Virus record (IMG/VR): IMGVR_UViG_3300042559_001243
Coordinates: 1 to 38,353 of that record
Strand: one strand, 5' to 3'
Length of the DNA stretch: 38,353 nt
DNA from: a virus
Part shown: in pieces, positions 16,784 to 23,126 of the stretch
Layout of the letters: the number at the start of each line of letters is the position of its first letter
Position numbering within the stretch: position 1 is the first letter of the stretch
Notes under the pieces: generated by a model
The model's database searches: none
What the model was told of the DNA's origin: nothing
Seen by the model: the letters and a program-made list of their open reading frames with translations, nothing else
Translations under genes and position numbers: made by a program

Positions 16784-18093
16784 CGTAAACTTCCCAGCTT
16801 GGGGCGTGTTGGCATGATGATTTTATTCTGGGTGCTGTAAAGGACTTGTTTTTTGGCAATTAATCCTTGCTGCGGCTGTGCTTTATATTCCATTGCTTGT
16901 GCAAGATACCGCCATGCGTCGCTTGCGTCTGTAGCCCAGTTTTGCATAGGGTTAGGCTTAAACGTCAATCTATTCTCGTCATACTCATAGGCATAGTGCA
17001 TCATTGCGTGCAGTCCATTTGAGCACGCCTTGGAATCAATCCATGCTTCTTTGAGTAGTGAGCGGCCTTTCTCGATTCCGGCCTTAATCGACAACATAGG
17101 TAGAATCTTGTTAGGATGACCAGCAAGGCGTAGTTGCTCGCTTATTGAACCTTTCATGCCCAGCCGCTCGTGAACCCCATCGTGGGGCAGGTAATGCATC
17201 CCGTAGAGGTATCCCTTACCATTAAGAACCTTTGCTAGCTCCTCGATGTCTGCATCGGCTCCAAATGCTTCGTAGTAGTCAAACACTCGCACTTGCTGCC
17301 CCACCATTTGGGCAAACCAGATGCAAGTGCCGTGCTGCTTGCCTAAGTCCCATGCAGTGATGACGGGAACACCTGCCTTGTACGGCACATCGGTAATACG
17401 TCCGGCCTCTCGTGCTCGTTCAATGTACACGCTGTAGATGGTGCCGCTGTACCTGGTATCGGGTTCACCTTCCCAAACGTGGGCATAAGCAATGGTATCG
17501 TCACGCTCTAGCCTTATGCGCTCGTTGTTCAGTGTCTCGCTAAAGTTAGGATTGTCGCGCCATGAGACTTTCTTGACAAAAGCACTGTCTGGCTTGTTAA
17601 CAATAAACCGTTGATACGTTGGGTCGGTGACGTTTTTGGTGTTAAAGCTAATCCATATTTGAGAACCGTTTTTCCTGATGGTGGGCAACAGTGTTTCATA
17701 GGAATGCTCGCTTGTGTTCTCGGCTTCCTCAATCCAGCAGATGTCCACGCCCTCGGTAGATTTAATCTCGGTCGCATTGTACTTTAAGCCTTTAAACATG
17801 ATTTCAGTGCCGTTTAAAGCTTCGATAGTGGCCTTCTTAATGCGCCAGAAGCTTTCAAGATTATATTGCTGTATTAAGTCGCTGAACAGCTTGTGTACTG
17901 ATGTCTCAATGCTCTTTTGCAGCTCACGGGTGGCAAGGATGCGTAGCTTGCTTTGTGCCCCCAGTATCAAGAGAGCACGGGCAAAGCTATGACTCTTTGC
18001 GCCGCCGCGCCCCCCATAATAAACCTTATAACGGTACTGATTGTCAAAAAGCTCTTTAAACGCCCTGGGGATGTGGATATTGGTTTCCGTCAC
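16780..18093 (-). CDS. terL: terminase large subunit (PBSX / Terminase_3 type)
   Basis: 437 residues. Walker A YGGRGGAKS is at 26-34 and Walker B VDICWIEEAE at 116-125, with the SFNTKNVTDP coupling-type segment at 149-158. The C-terminal RNase H-like nuclease starts at ITAWDLGKQHGT, with Asp249 as first metal ligand, continues with HYLPHDGVHE, and ends with DASDAWRYL. It packages DNA into the procapsid. The GTG start overlaps the stop of the small gene upstream (GTGA). This terminase lineage is more typical of headful-packaging phages than of T7, which agrees with a circularly permuted genome. Confidence 0.95.
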   Translation of the reverse strand: MTETNIHIPRAFKELFDNQYRYKVYYGGRGGAKSHSFARALLILGAQSKLRILATRELQKSIETSVHKLFSDLIQQYNLESFWRIKKATIEALNGTEIMFKGLKYNATEIKSTEGVDICWIEEAENTSEHSYETLLPTIRKNGSQIWISFNTKNVTDPTYQRFIVNKPDSAFVKKVSWRDNPNFSETLNNERIRLERDDTIAYAHVWEGEPDTRYSGTIYSVYIERAREAGRITDVPYKAGVPVITAWDLGKQHGTCIWFAQMVGQQVRVFDYYEAFGADADIEELAKVLNGKGYLYGMHYLPHDGVHERLGMKGSISEQLRLAGHPNKILPMLSIKAGIEKGRSLLKEAWIDSKACSNGLHAMMHYAYEYDENRLTFKPNPMQNWATDASDAWRYLAQAMEYKAQPQQGLIAKKQVLYSTQNKIIMPTRPKLGSLR

Positions 18094-18263
18094 GGGTAAA
18101 CTATTTTAATATTTCTGCGGCGAAATTTATCTTCTTGAGTTTTTATTTTGCTTTGGTAGTTCAAAAACTCTACTGGAGAAAACATTGCATAAAGTTCTAA
18201 AAATTCACCTTTGTGCCCAAAAGCGCTTTTTCTTCGAAAAATGGGGTTTATTGTACTACTCAT
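18090..18263 (-). CDS. 57-residue protein between small genes and terminase
   Basis: A short reading frame starting at the ATG at 18263, which overlaps the stop of the upstream 88-residue gene (ATGA), and ending in a stop that overlaps the GTG start of the terminase. The protein starts MSSTINPIFRRKSAFGHKG and continues with EFLELYAMFSPVEFLNYQSK and a basic tail. Overlaps on both sides strongly support that it is real, although no clear ribosome-binding site is seen. It and the upstream protein both end in Tyr-Pro. Unrecognised; it may assist the terminase. Confidence 0.6.
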   Translation of the reverse strand: MSSTINPIFRRKSAFGHKGEFLELYAMFSPVEFLNYQSKIKTQEDKFRRRNIKIVYP

Positions 18264-18526
18264 GGGTAAGCTGCTTTGATGCTAGCGCGTAACTTCTGTT
18301 TAATAATATCACGTTTTTTTTTGCAATCTAACACATCTGCGGATGTTCTGTGTTCATCTCTAATCATTTTTTCAAGGCTATATAAAACCACTGCATAAAA
18401 ACCTACAGATAAATCTATTGCGCCGTATTCGTCCCCTGTTACGTTAGAAAAATCTATAGGCTCTTCATCAAACGTGTGTTTGATCGGGCGTTTTTTCTTA
18501 AACGGAGTTGTCTTTTGTTCGTTCAT
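18260..18526 (-). CDS. 88-residue protein upstream of terminase
   Basis: Basic N-terminus (KTTPFKKKRPIKHTFDEEP), a central hydrophobic helix (IDLSVGFYAVVLYSLEKMIRDEH), then a basic helical end. The ATG overlaps the previous stop (4 bp) and its own stop overlaps the next start. No family was recognised. The position just before the large terminase would allow a role in packaging, for example as part of a small-terminase complex, but this is inference. Confidence 0.55.
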   Translation of the reverse strand: MNEQKTTPFKKKRPIKHTFDEEPIDFSNVTGDEYGAIDLSVGFYAVVLYSLEKMIRDEHRTSADVLDCKKKRDIIKQKLRASIKAAYP

Positions 18527-18975
18527 GACGCTTGCGCGTATTTCTTGGATTTCTTCGCCTTAGCCAGCAATGCAGCGGCTTCCTCTGCTTCTTCTTCTTC
18601 CTCTTTGCGCTCGAGGACTTTCTTTACGGCGCGCTTTAAGGCATCCATTTTCCCAGTGATAGAACGATACGCGGAAAGGTTTTCCGGCAAGCAAGCGTTT
18701 GATACTGCCGTTTGAATCAGTTTTTGGAACTCTTCATCGGCTGGGACTTCTTTGCTTTTCTTGACTTCGACAATTTGACACGTGTTCCAGGCGCGGTATT
18801 TAGGGTTTTGCCCTTTCAGTCGGTCATTGAGAAAGGCGTGTTGAATGACAGAGCGGCATTCTTCAGGGGTACTAATTTCAGAAATAAGCAAAAAATCTTC
18901 CTGATACGGCTCCAAATACGTAGAGCTGCCCTCGCTTATGAACATTTCCCCGGCAACCGTCACAGAATTTGCCAT
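18523..18975 (-). CDS. acidic/coiled-coil protein in the packaging gene cluster
   Basis: 150 residues. The first 80 residues are mixed, including a PEECRSVIQHAFLNDRLKGQNPKYR segment. Residues 110-145 form a highly charged helix (KVLERKEEEEEAEEAAALL) followed by a basic tail. The ATG follows AGGGGGAATTT, a strong ribosome-binding site. It lies between the DNA-binding-like gene at 19027 and two small genes before the terminase. No family recognised; it could be an unusual small terminase subunit. Confidence 0.5.
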   Translation of the reverse strand: MANSVTVAGEMFISEGSSTYLEPYQEDFLLISEISTPEECRSVIQHAFLNDRLKGQNPKYRAWNTCQIVEVKKSKEVPADEEFQKLIQTAVSNACLPENLSAYRSITGKMDALKRAVKKVLERKEEEEEAEEAAALLAKAKKSKKYAQAS

Positions 18976-19026
18976 AAATTCCCCCTAATGTTTTGCCTTT
19001 TAACTGTTTTTAACTTGGCTGTCAAC

Positions 19027-19311
19027 TTAATCAAATGTAACTTTGATAGAGTGCTGAACGGGGCCGCCGTCAACTCCAGTTTGTTCAGTGCGTTGTAGCT
19101 TCGGAACGTGATATTCTAAGAACCCCTGAAGAATCTTAAGAGCCTCGGCCGGGTCTTTTGCCGCAACGTCTGCAAGCCATTTGTGAATCTGATCCACGTT
19201 GTCCTCAAGGAACAGCTTGACCATGTCTCGCACATAGGTTGTGCTTTTGTTGGGGACCCCCGGTGGTCTTCCGGGTCCGGGTTTTGGGTTCGGGTTTCCA
19301 CTTCTTGCCAT
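19027..19311 (-). CDS. small DNA-binding protein, candidate small terminase (DUF5681-like)
   Basis: 94 residues and first gene of the late operon. The N-terminus (GNPNPKPGPGRPPGVPNKST) is a Gly/Pro/Arg AT-hook-like arm of the type seen at the start of DUF5681 and related phage proteins. A helical core (VRDMVKLFLEDNVDQIHKWLADVAAKDPAEALKIL) follows, then a short tail. Such proteins commonly sit before large terminases and are often assigned as small terminase, but two or three other genes here separate it from terL. The ATG has no ribosome-binding site and lies 6 bases after the -10 box of its promoter, which suggests a leaderless mRNA. Confidence 0.6.
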   Translation of the reverse strand: MARSGNPNPKPGPGRPPGVPNKSTTYVRDMVKLFLEDNVDQIHKWLADVAAKDPAEALKILQGFLEYHVPKLQRTEQTGVDGGPVQHSIKVTFD

Positions 19312-19317
19312 ATCGTT

Positions 19318-19346
19318 GTTATAGCTTGTTTTTTAAACAACTGCAA
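19318..19346 (-). promoter_or_regulatory. late promoter with dyad in the spacer
   Basis: Minus strand: TTGCAG (19346-19341), a 17-base spacer, TATAAC (19323-19318). The spacer starts with the inverted repeat TTGTTTAAAAAACAA (6-bp arms, 19340-19326), then GC, then the -10 box. A dyad between the boxes is a classic operator position. Transcription would begin at or next to the ATG at 19311. It is the only good promoter found before the whole structural operon. The call is by inspection of consensus boxes. Confidence 0.6.
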
Positions 19347-19420
19347 CACTTAGTAGTTTATCTGTTATACTCAATCACAACCCCTTGTTTCCCCACAACA
19401 ATATATTTTTAAAAAACCTA

Positions 19421-19449
19421 TTGACAGGTGACTTAGTCACCGCTATACT
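19421..19449 (+). promoter_or_regulatory. strong sigma70-type early promoter with operator in the spacer
   Basis: Perfect -35 TTGACA (19421-19426), a spacer of exactly 17 bases and TATACT (19444-19449). The spacer consists of the 15-bp dyad GGTGACTTAGTCACC (7-bp arms around one base, 19427-19441) and GC. RNA should start near 19456, leaving a leader of about 40 bases with GAAGGA before the ATG at 19495. A protein bound to the dyad would block polymerase, so the promoter is probably tightly controlled. It faces away from the late promoter. Confidence 0.8.
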
Positions 19450-19494
19450 GTTTTCATAGACGGCAATCAAGCCAACAGACGAAGGATAAACATC

Positions 19495-19899
19495 ATGGCC
19501 TACATAAGCCAAGAGCGCAAAAAACAGATGCAAGCAAAGATTGCTCCTTTACTCAAAGAGTACGGCGTTAAAGCAACTCTTTCTATTAAAAATCATTCGG
19601 TACTTAAATTGAATATTAAAAACGCGTCGTTAGATTTTATTGGCAATTACAACGAGATTGCTAAAAAATTTAACCGCCGCGAACGTAACGAGAACATTCA
19701 AGTAATTGCTTCCTATGTTAGTGAAAAAGGTAACTCTTGGTTTTCTGGCCGTCCTTTAGAGTTTTTGCAAAAAGCATTTGCAATCTTAATGGATGGTAAT
19801 CACGACAACAGCGAAATTATGAACGATTATCACGATGTGGGCTGGTATGCTTACGTTAACATCGGGCAATGGAATCGCCCATTTGTTCTTACCGCCTAA
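19495..19899 (+). CDS. conserved phage/plasmid protein of unknown function
   Basis: 134 residues, first gene after the strongest promoter in the window, with GAAGGA 8 bases before the ATG. The start MAYISQERKKQMQAKIAPLL, the segment YGVKATLSIKNHSVLKLNIK and the end DYHDVGWYAYVNIGQWNRPF match a family I know from phages and plasmids, with no assigned function. It is compact, mixed alpha/beta and without catalytic motifs I can name. Its position as the first early product suggests host takeover or anti-defence, which is inference. Confidence 0.75.
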   Translation: MAYISQERKKQMQAKIAPLLKEYGVKATLSIKNHSVLKLNIKNASLDFIGNYNEIAKKFNRRERNENIQVIASYVSEKGNSWFSGRPLEFLQKAFAILMDGNHDNSEIMNDYHDVGWYAYVNIGQWNRPFVLTA

Positions 19900-19926
19900 T
19901 CAACCACCCAACAAAGGAATAACCCC

Positions 19927-20010
19927 ATGCGCCTTGCAACTCACATTTTAGCTTCCCTTCTTAACTTCACGCTGATCTTAGCCGCCACGGTGTACTATGC
20001 CACAAACTAA
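19927..20010 (+). CDS. 27-residue membrane peptide
   Basis: The ATG at 19927 is preceded by AAAGGA. The peptide MRLATHILASLLNFTLILAA continues with TVYYATN and is essentially one membrane-spanning helix. It overlaps the next gene, whose ATG lies inside it (19997). Phages often carry such tiny membrane peptides with effects on the host envelope or on lysis. Function unknown. Confidence 0.5.
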   Translation: MRLATHILASLLNFTLILAATVYYATN

Positions 20011-20155
20011 AGAACAACGCTACAAAGCCAAGCTATTAGCCAAAGGCTACGTGCGCCGTAGCTACATCCTCCCCCCCTGTGTAGCGGCCATGGTAGCTGC
20101 GGATATTGTCCGGTACATGGCGGAGTATAATTTAACCCACAAACCAAAGGAATGA
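19997..20155 (+). CDS. 52-residue basic protein
   Basis: The ATG lies within the end of the preceding peptide gene (14-bp overlap), suggesting coupled translation. It starts MPQTKEQRYKAKLLAKGYVR, then RSYILPPCVAAMVAADIVRYM, a short hydrophobic helix. The basic N-terminus could bind nucleic acid. Unrecognised. An AAAGGA site at its end serves the next gene. Confidence 0.5.
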   Translation: MPQTKEQRYKAKLLAKGYVRRSYILPPCVAAMVAADIVRYMAEYNLTHKPKE

Positions 20156-20159
20156 AATC

Positions 20160-20456
20160 ATGTTAGAAACAATTGGCGTTGTTATTGCAACCGCAGTAAT
20201 CACAAACGTGGCTTGGTGGCTTTTATACACACCCAAAATTCAACCCCATGAAATTGATTTATTGCGCGCTGAAATCCTTAAGGTGGATTCTAAAATCCAC
20301 GAATTGGCTAGCTACATAGAATTTCAAACACCAGAGGGGCTTTTAGATATTCAGATTAATTTAAGAAAAGCACGGCAAAAAATGCAAGAAGCCGATGATT
20401 ATGCCAACGGTATTAAGGTTGTTACAATTGAAGCTACACCACCGGATAAGCCTTAA
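20160..20456 (+). CDS. membrane-anchored coiled-coil protein
   Basis: 98 residues. Residues 4-25 form one transmembrane helix (IGVVIATAVITNVAWWLLY), followed by a charged helix with heptad-like spacing (IDLLRAEILKVDSKIHELAS ... LRKARQKMQEADDYA). AAAGGA precedes the ATG. It ends the short plus-strand cassette and overlaps tail to tail (23 bp) with the minus-strand gene ending at 20434. Function unknown; it resembles small phage membrane proteins that face the cytoplasm. Confidence 0.6.
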   Translation: MLETIGVVIATAVITNVAWWLLYTPKIQPHEIDLLRAEILKVDSKIHELASYIEFQTPEGLLDIQINLRKARQKMQEADDYANGIKVVTIEATPPDKP

Positions 20457-20811
20457 TCTCGCGTATGAGGCGAGCTAACCCTTCAGTAAGATTTTTCTCA
20501 AAAAACTCCACTGTTTTTTGAAGATTTATCAAGCAGTAAGAAAAGCAGTAACTTTCAAATTCATCTCCTATAAGCTCTTGCCGTTCTCTAGGGAATGTAA
20601 AATTAAAGCGTATTTTCCTTGCCTCGGCAAGTTCAAACAACGGTTCAAAAAAACCTTCAGGCTGCCAACGCAACCAAAATTCTGAATTTCCACAGTAAAT
20701 CTCACCTAGCTTTAAGAATTGCTGAACCCGTTGATCAAAAAAGCAAGCAAAGTGCAGTGCGTTTTCAAAATCTGTTCCTTTAAATTCCTGTTTTAAAGCC
20801 TCTGTAAGCAT
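20434..20811 (-). CDS. hypothetical protein, last gene of the replication operon
   Basis: 125 residues, mixed alpha/beta with many aromatic residues (FENALHFACFFDQRVQQFL, EFWLRWQPEGFFEPLFELA). The ATG follows AAAAGGA. It lies at the downstream end of the minus-strand operon that starts with the XRE regulator, and its 3' end overlaps the converging plus-strand gene. A small hairpin (CTCGC/GCGAG, 20458-20474) lies in the overlap zone. No family recognised. Confidence 0.5.
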   Translation of the reverse strand: MLTEALKQEFKGTDFENALHFACFFDQRVQQFLKLGEIYCGNSEFWLRWQPEGFFEPLFELAEARKIRFNFTFPRERQELIGDEFESYCFSYCLINLQKTVEFFEKNLTEGLARLIREIKAYPVV

Positions 20812-20912
20812 CTTTCTATCCTTTTAGCTACTACCCTAGCCGGGTATATGGTTAACATGGTCTGGCGGTCATTAAACTGGCCTTAGCGACGATTCTAATC
20901 CGTCACCTAGGC

Positions 20913-21179
20913 TTAAATTTTTTTAATCGGGAAACCCATCCTTCTAATAAGCTCCCATGTTTCAGGTGTGCTCCCTCCTTCAACTAAAAAGGAAAGCACA
21001 TCAGCCAAATCCGCCAGCATCACCTTGTCGCCCACCCCCGTTTTCTGGCGAATGTCTGCGATAACCTTTAGCAAATACATCTCATTGGGAATATTATCAA
21101 AATGGCCTTTTTTGTGCCATTCCATCATTACCTTGTTTAGCTCTTCTAGGTGTTCATCAGTGTTTTGTGGTTCGTACAT
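20913..21179 (-). CDS. hypothetical protein downstream of helicase loader-like gene
   Basis: 88 residues, mostly helical and acidic (MYEPQNTDEHLEELNKVMME, then VGDKVMLADLADVLSFLVEGG). The ATG follows an AAAGGA-type site, 37 bp after the preceding gene. It belongs to the minus-strand operon with replication genes. No recognisable domain. The 101-bp gap to the next gene contains a cloverleaf-like segment discussed among the findings. Confidence 0.5.
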   Translation of the reverse strand: MYEPQNTDEHLEELNKVMMEWHKKGHFDNIPNEMYLLKVIADIRQKTGVGDKVMLADLADVLSFLVEGGSTPETWELIRRMGFPIKKI

Positions 21180-21216
21180 GGTTAAATCCTTTCTAGTGGT
21201 TGATAAAACTTGATTA

Positions 21217-21804
21217 TTAATCGTCGCTGCTGTCTTCCAACAACAAGGGGGCGGCCTTGGCTATCAGCGCAATCTCCTCTTGCTGCCGTTCATAGGCGTG
21301 CTGGTCATTTTGCGAGGCAAGCCTATAATCCTTAATAGTATCAAACGCCCCGGTATATTCTGACCAATTCTGATTGCGTTTCTGCCAGTCAAGAGCAGCG
21401 ATGTACTCGGCATAGCTCACTCGTGGCTTAGGCGGGTTCAAAATGGCCGTGATATGCGCCGGGGTGGGGAACTCCTGCGTGTTCTGTAGGTGGATTTTCA
21501 GCGCGTATTGCACCTGTTCGGGGGTGTACTTGCCCTCAAAGGCGAATTTAAACCCGGCAATGACAGCAGGCAAGTTAACCGTTTTCCCGTAGGTTTTTTG
21601 CATCTCTTCTAGAAAAACAAAGGTTTCACTCAAGTTAGCTTCAGCCTTTGCTTCCCATTTCTGCGGCTCTCTCTTCAGCGGCGGCCTTGCGTTTGAGGTC
21701 TGCGATAAACTGGAGGTTGATTGCTTGCTGTCTGTCTCGCTCTTGCTGGAAGCTTGGCTTCGATTGAGGGTAATTTCTTGCATTACTTTGTTGAAAGGGT
21801 TCAT
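21217..21804 (-). CDS. helicase-loader-like replication protein
   Basis: 195 residues from the ATG at 21804, which has GGAG 8 bases upstream (an ATG 12 bases earlier lacks a site). Residues 1-55 are polar and disordered. Residues 60-130 carry FVFLEEMQKTYGKTVNLPAVIAGFKFAF ... YALKIHLQNTQEFPTPAHI, the pattern of phage replication proteins of the G39P/helicase loader-like type (a helical bundle ending in Pro-T-P-A-x-I). It follows the initiator-like gene, as lambda P follows O. The first 164 bp overlap the initiator gene in another reading frame, which is unusually long. Confidence 0.55.
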   Translation of the reverse strand: MNPFNKVMQEITLNRSQASSKSETDSKQSTSSLSQTSNARPPLKREPQKWEAKAEANLSETFVFLEEMQKTYGKTVNLPAVIAGFKFAFEGKYTPEQVQYALKIHLQNTQEFPTPAHITAILNPPKPRVSYAEYIAALDWQKRNQNWSEYTGAFDTIKDYRLASQNDQHAYERQQEEIALIAKAAPLLLEDSSDD

Positions 21805-22540
21805 TTTTAACTCCATCGGTTAGTGTTTCATTTGACTCGTAAACGGTTAGCCATGCGCTAAGGATGGCTCTTTCAATCAGTTTAGTGGGGTCATGGCCTT
21901 TATGATATAATTCTGTGATTTTATTTATTAAAAGCTCTTTCGCATGGGCAGTCATAGGTTTTTTCATGATTGCACGATTGGCAAAAAAAGCGTTCAAGGC
22001 GGCTTCCGGGATGTGATCTGGAATCACTAACGGGGATTCTGGCGGTTTTTGCTTTCGAGGTTTTTTCTTCACCGGGGGTTCAACAACCGAATCGAAATCT
22101 TCAACCGTCTCCTTCCCCCCTTGGGGGGTTAGGGGGGTTAGGGGGGTTTCTTTCTTTCTTTCTTTCTCATTCTCAATACCAATATCAGTATCAGTATCAG
22201 TATCAGTATCAGTATCGGCTTTTTTGGGTTCCTCTGGGTTATTCTGGGTTCCCAAAAAACCCACTGGGTTATTTGGGTTATTCTGGGTTTCCGGAATTTT
22301 TGGCCTCCCTCCCTTTAAACCATTGTTTTTGTTCCTTTCAATAATTGACGCATATTTCCCATTATCTCTTTCTAAATTTGATTTAATAAAACTAAAGGCC
22401 ATCTGAACGACAGGATCGAGTTCTGGAACGTTTCCGGCGTTAAATTTAAAGATCGCTTTGAGGAGTTTTCCGGCCTGCTCATCGGTTAAAAGATCGATGT
22501 GCTGCTCATAGTCCTGATACAGGATGAAGCTTTTTTTCAT
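21641..22540 (-). CDS. replication initiator-like protein (DUF6291 N-terminus)
   Basis: 299 residues from the ATG at 22540, which follows GAAGGA. Residues 1-80 (FILYQDYEQHIDLLTDEQAG, then NGLKGGRPK at 73-81) match DUF6291, common at the N-terminus of phage replication proteins. Residues 82-170 are a low-complexity linker: NNP repeats, a run of Asp-Thr, TPLTP, then a Lys/Pro tract. The C-terminal third is helical. The linker is encoded by a dense set of DNA repeats that may be the origin itself, as in lambda O. It is followed by a helicase loader-like gene. The role is inferred from domain, order and repeats. Confidence 0.65.
   Translation of the reverse strand: MKKSFILYQDYEQHIDLLTDEQAGKLLKAIFKFNAGNVPELDPVVQMAFSFIKSNLERDNGKYASIIERNKNNGLKGGRPKIPETQNNPNNPVGFLGTQNNPEEPKKADTDTDTDTDTDIGIENEKERKKETPLTPLTPQGGKETVEDFDSVVEPPVKKKPRKQKPPESPLVIPDHIPEAALNAFFANRAIMKKPMTAHAKELLINKITELYHKGHDPTKLIERAILSAWLTVYESNETLTDGVKNEPFQQSNARNYPQSKPSFQQERDRQQAINLQFIADLKRKAAAEERAAEMGSKG
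22120..22400. other. candidate replication origin inside the initiator-like gene
   Basis: Plus-strand order: GGGGGGTTA twice plus GGGGGGTT (22123-22148), TTTC five times (22147-22166), TATCAG five times and TATCGG (22183-22218), and GGGTT at 22226, 22236, 22246, 22266, 22275 and 22285, that is, one per helical turn with one turn skipped. Right of this, 22321-22400 has only 22 G/C in 80 bases by my count. Iterons beside an AT-rich stretch within the initiator gene is the plan of lambdoid origins. The repeats could also be simple low-complexity coding DNA. Confidence 0.45.
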
Positions 22541-22547
22541 GGGGTAT

Positions 22548-22600
22548 TCCTTCGTCTGTCCTTCGTCAAAAAAAGATGTGGCAACCCGTCCGACGAAGGA
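22548..22600 (-). promoter_or_regulatory. candidate RNA switch controlling the initiator ribosome-binding site
   Basis: On the minus-strand RNA, TCCTTCGTC (22600-22592) is perfectly complementary to two copies of GACGAAGGA: copy 1 at 22567-22559 and copy 2 at 22556-22548. Copy 2 is the ribosome-binding site of the initiator ATG at 22540. Pairing with copy 1 leaves the site free; pairing with copy 2 hides it. The two 9-bp stems exclude each other. This would allow translational control of the initiator. No ligand or regulator is known. Confidence 0.45.
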
Positions 22601-22697
22601 GAGATTGGGCTTTCGGCCTTGCAAAACCTAGCCACGTTTAAACGCTATACCAAGCGGCGGTTAAAATCAAGTTAAAACTCCAAAGCCCGCGCCACCG

Positions 22698-23123
22698 TTA
22701 AGCTAACAAGCTAATAAAATCGTTTACGTGCGTTATTGACTCAATCAAATCATTATCAGACGTGGTTATGTTTATGCCGTGCCTTTCTTTGACGTAACTA
22801 CGTTTCAGCTTGCTCTCTGCTGTGTCATAACCCTTGGTATCGTGGATTAAAACCATTACGTAGGAACCACATTCTATAAAAATTTCAAAATCCGCCGTGT
22901 ATTTACCGCCGCCGGGCATGGGAAAACTGGGCTGCTGGGGTAGCCAGCCGCGAATCTTGCCAACACGCTGTAGGTTGTCCAGTAACGCCGCTGTGGCCGC
23001 CTCTGCCTTGCTGTGGTACGTCCTGCCCCCGTACTCTGTACGCACGTTGCCGTATTTTGACCGTTTCTTAGGCTTGGTTTTTGTAAGTGCCTGATATTCA
23101 ACGGCGGTCATGCGGTCGGTCAT
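22698..23123 (-). CDS. DUF1064 family PD-(D/E)XK-like nuclease
   Basis: 141 residues. SKYGNVRTEYGGRTYHSKAEAA (residues 22-43) is the DUF1064 signature, with Glu41 as a likely active-site acid. YTADFE (75-80, Asp78) and VLIHDTKGYDT (91-101, Asp95 and Lys97) complete a PD-(D/E)XK-like core. Members are found in phage replication or recombination regions and are thought to cut branched or specific DNA. It lies just before the initiator-like gene in the same operon, separated by a 157-bp leader. Activity is predicted, not known. Confidence 0.75.
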   Translation of the reverse strand: MTDRMTAVEYQALTKTKPKKRSKYGNVRTEYGGRTYHSKAEAATAALLDNLQRVGKIRGWLPQQPSFPMPGGGKYTADFEIFIECGSYVMVLIHDTKGYDTAESKLKRSYVKERHGINITTSDNDLIESITHVNDFISLLA

Positions 23124-23126
23124 GGC

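Noticed and set aside
20458-20474. Bidirectional terminator between converging genes
   Set aside because: The stem is only 5 bp and no T-run follows on either strand.
22147-22290. CRISPR array
   Set aside because: The repeats are 4 to 9 bp without unique spacers and lie inside a coding frame.
22541-22624. Upstream TTG start for the initiator-like gene
   Set aside because: It lacks a ribosome-binding site and would put the duplicated GACGAAGGA sites inside the coding region; the ATG at 22540 has a good site and fits the DUF6291 start.
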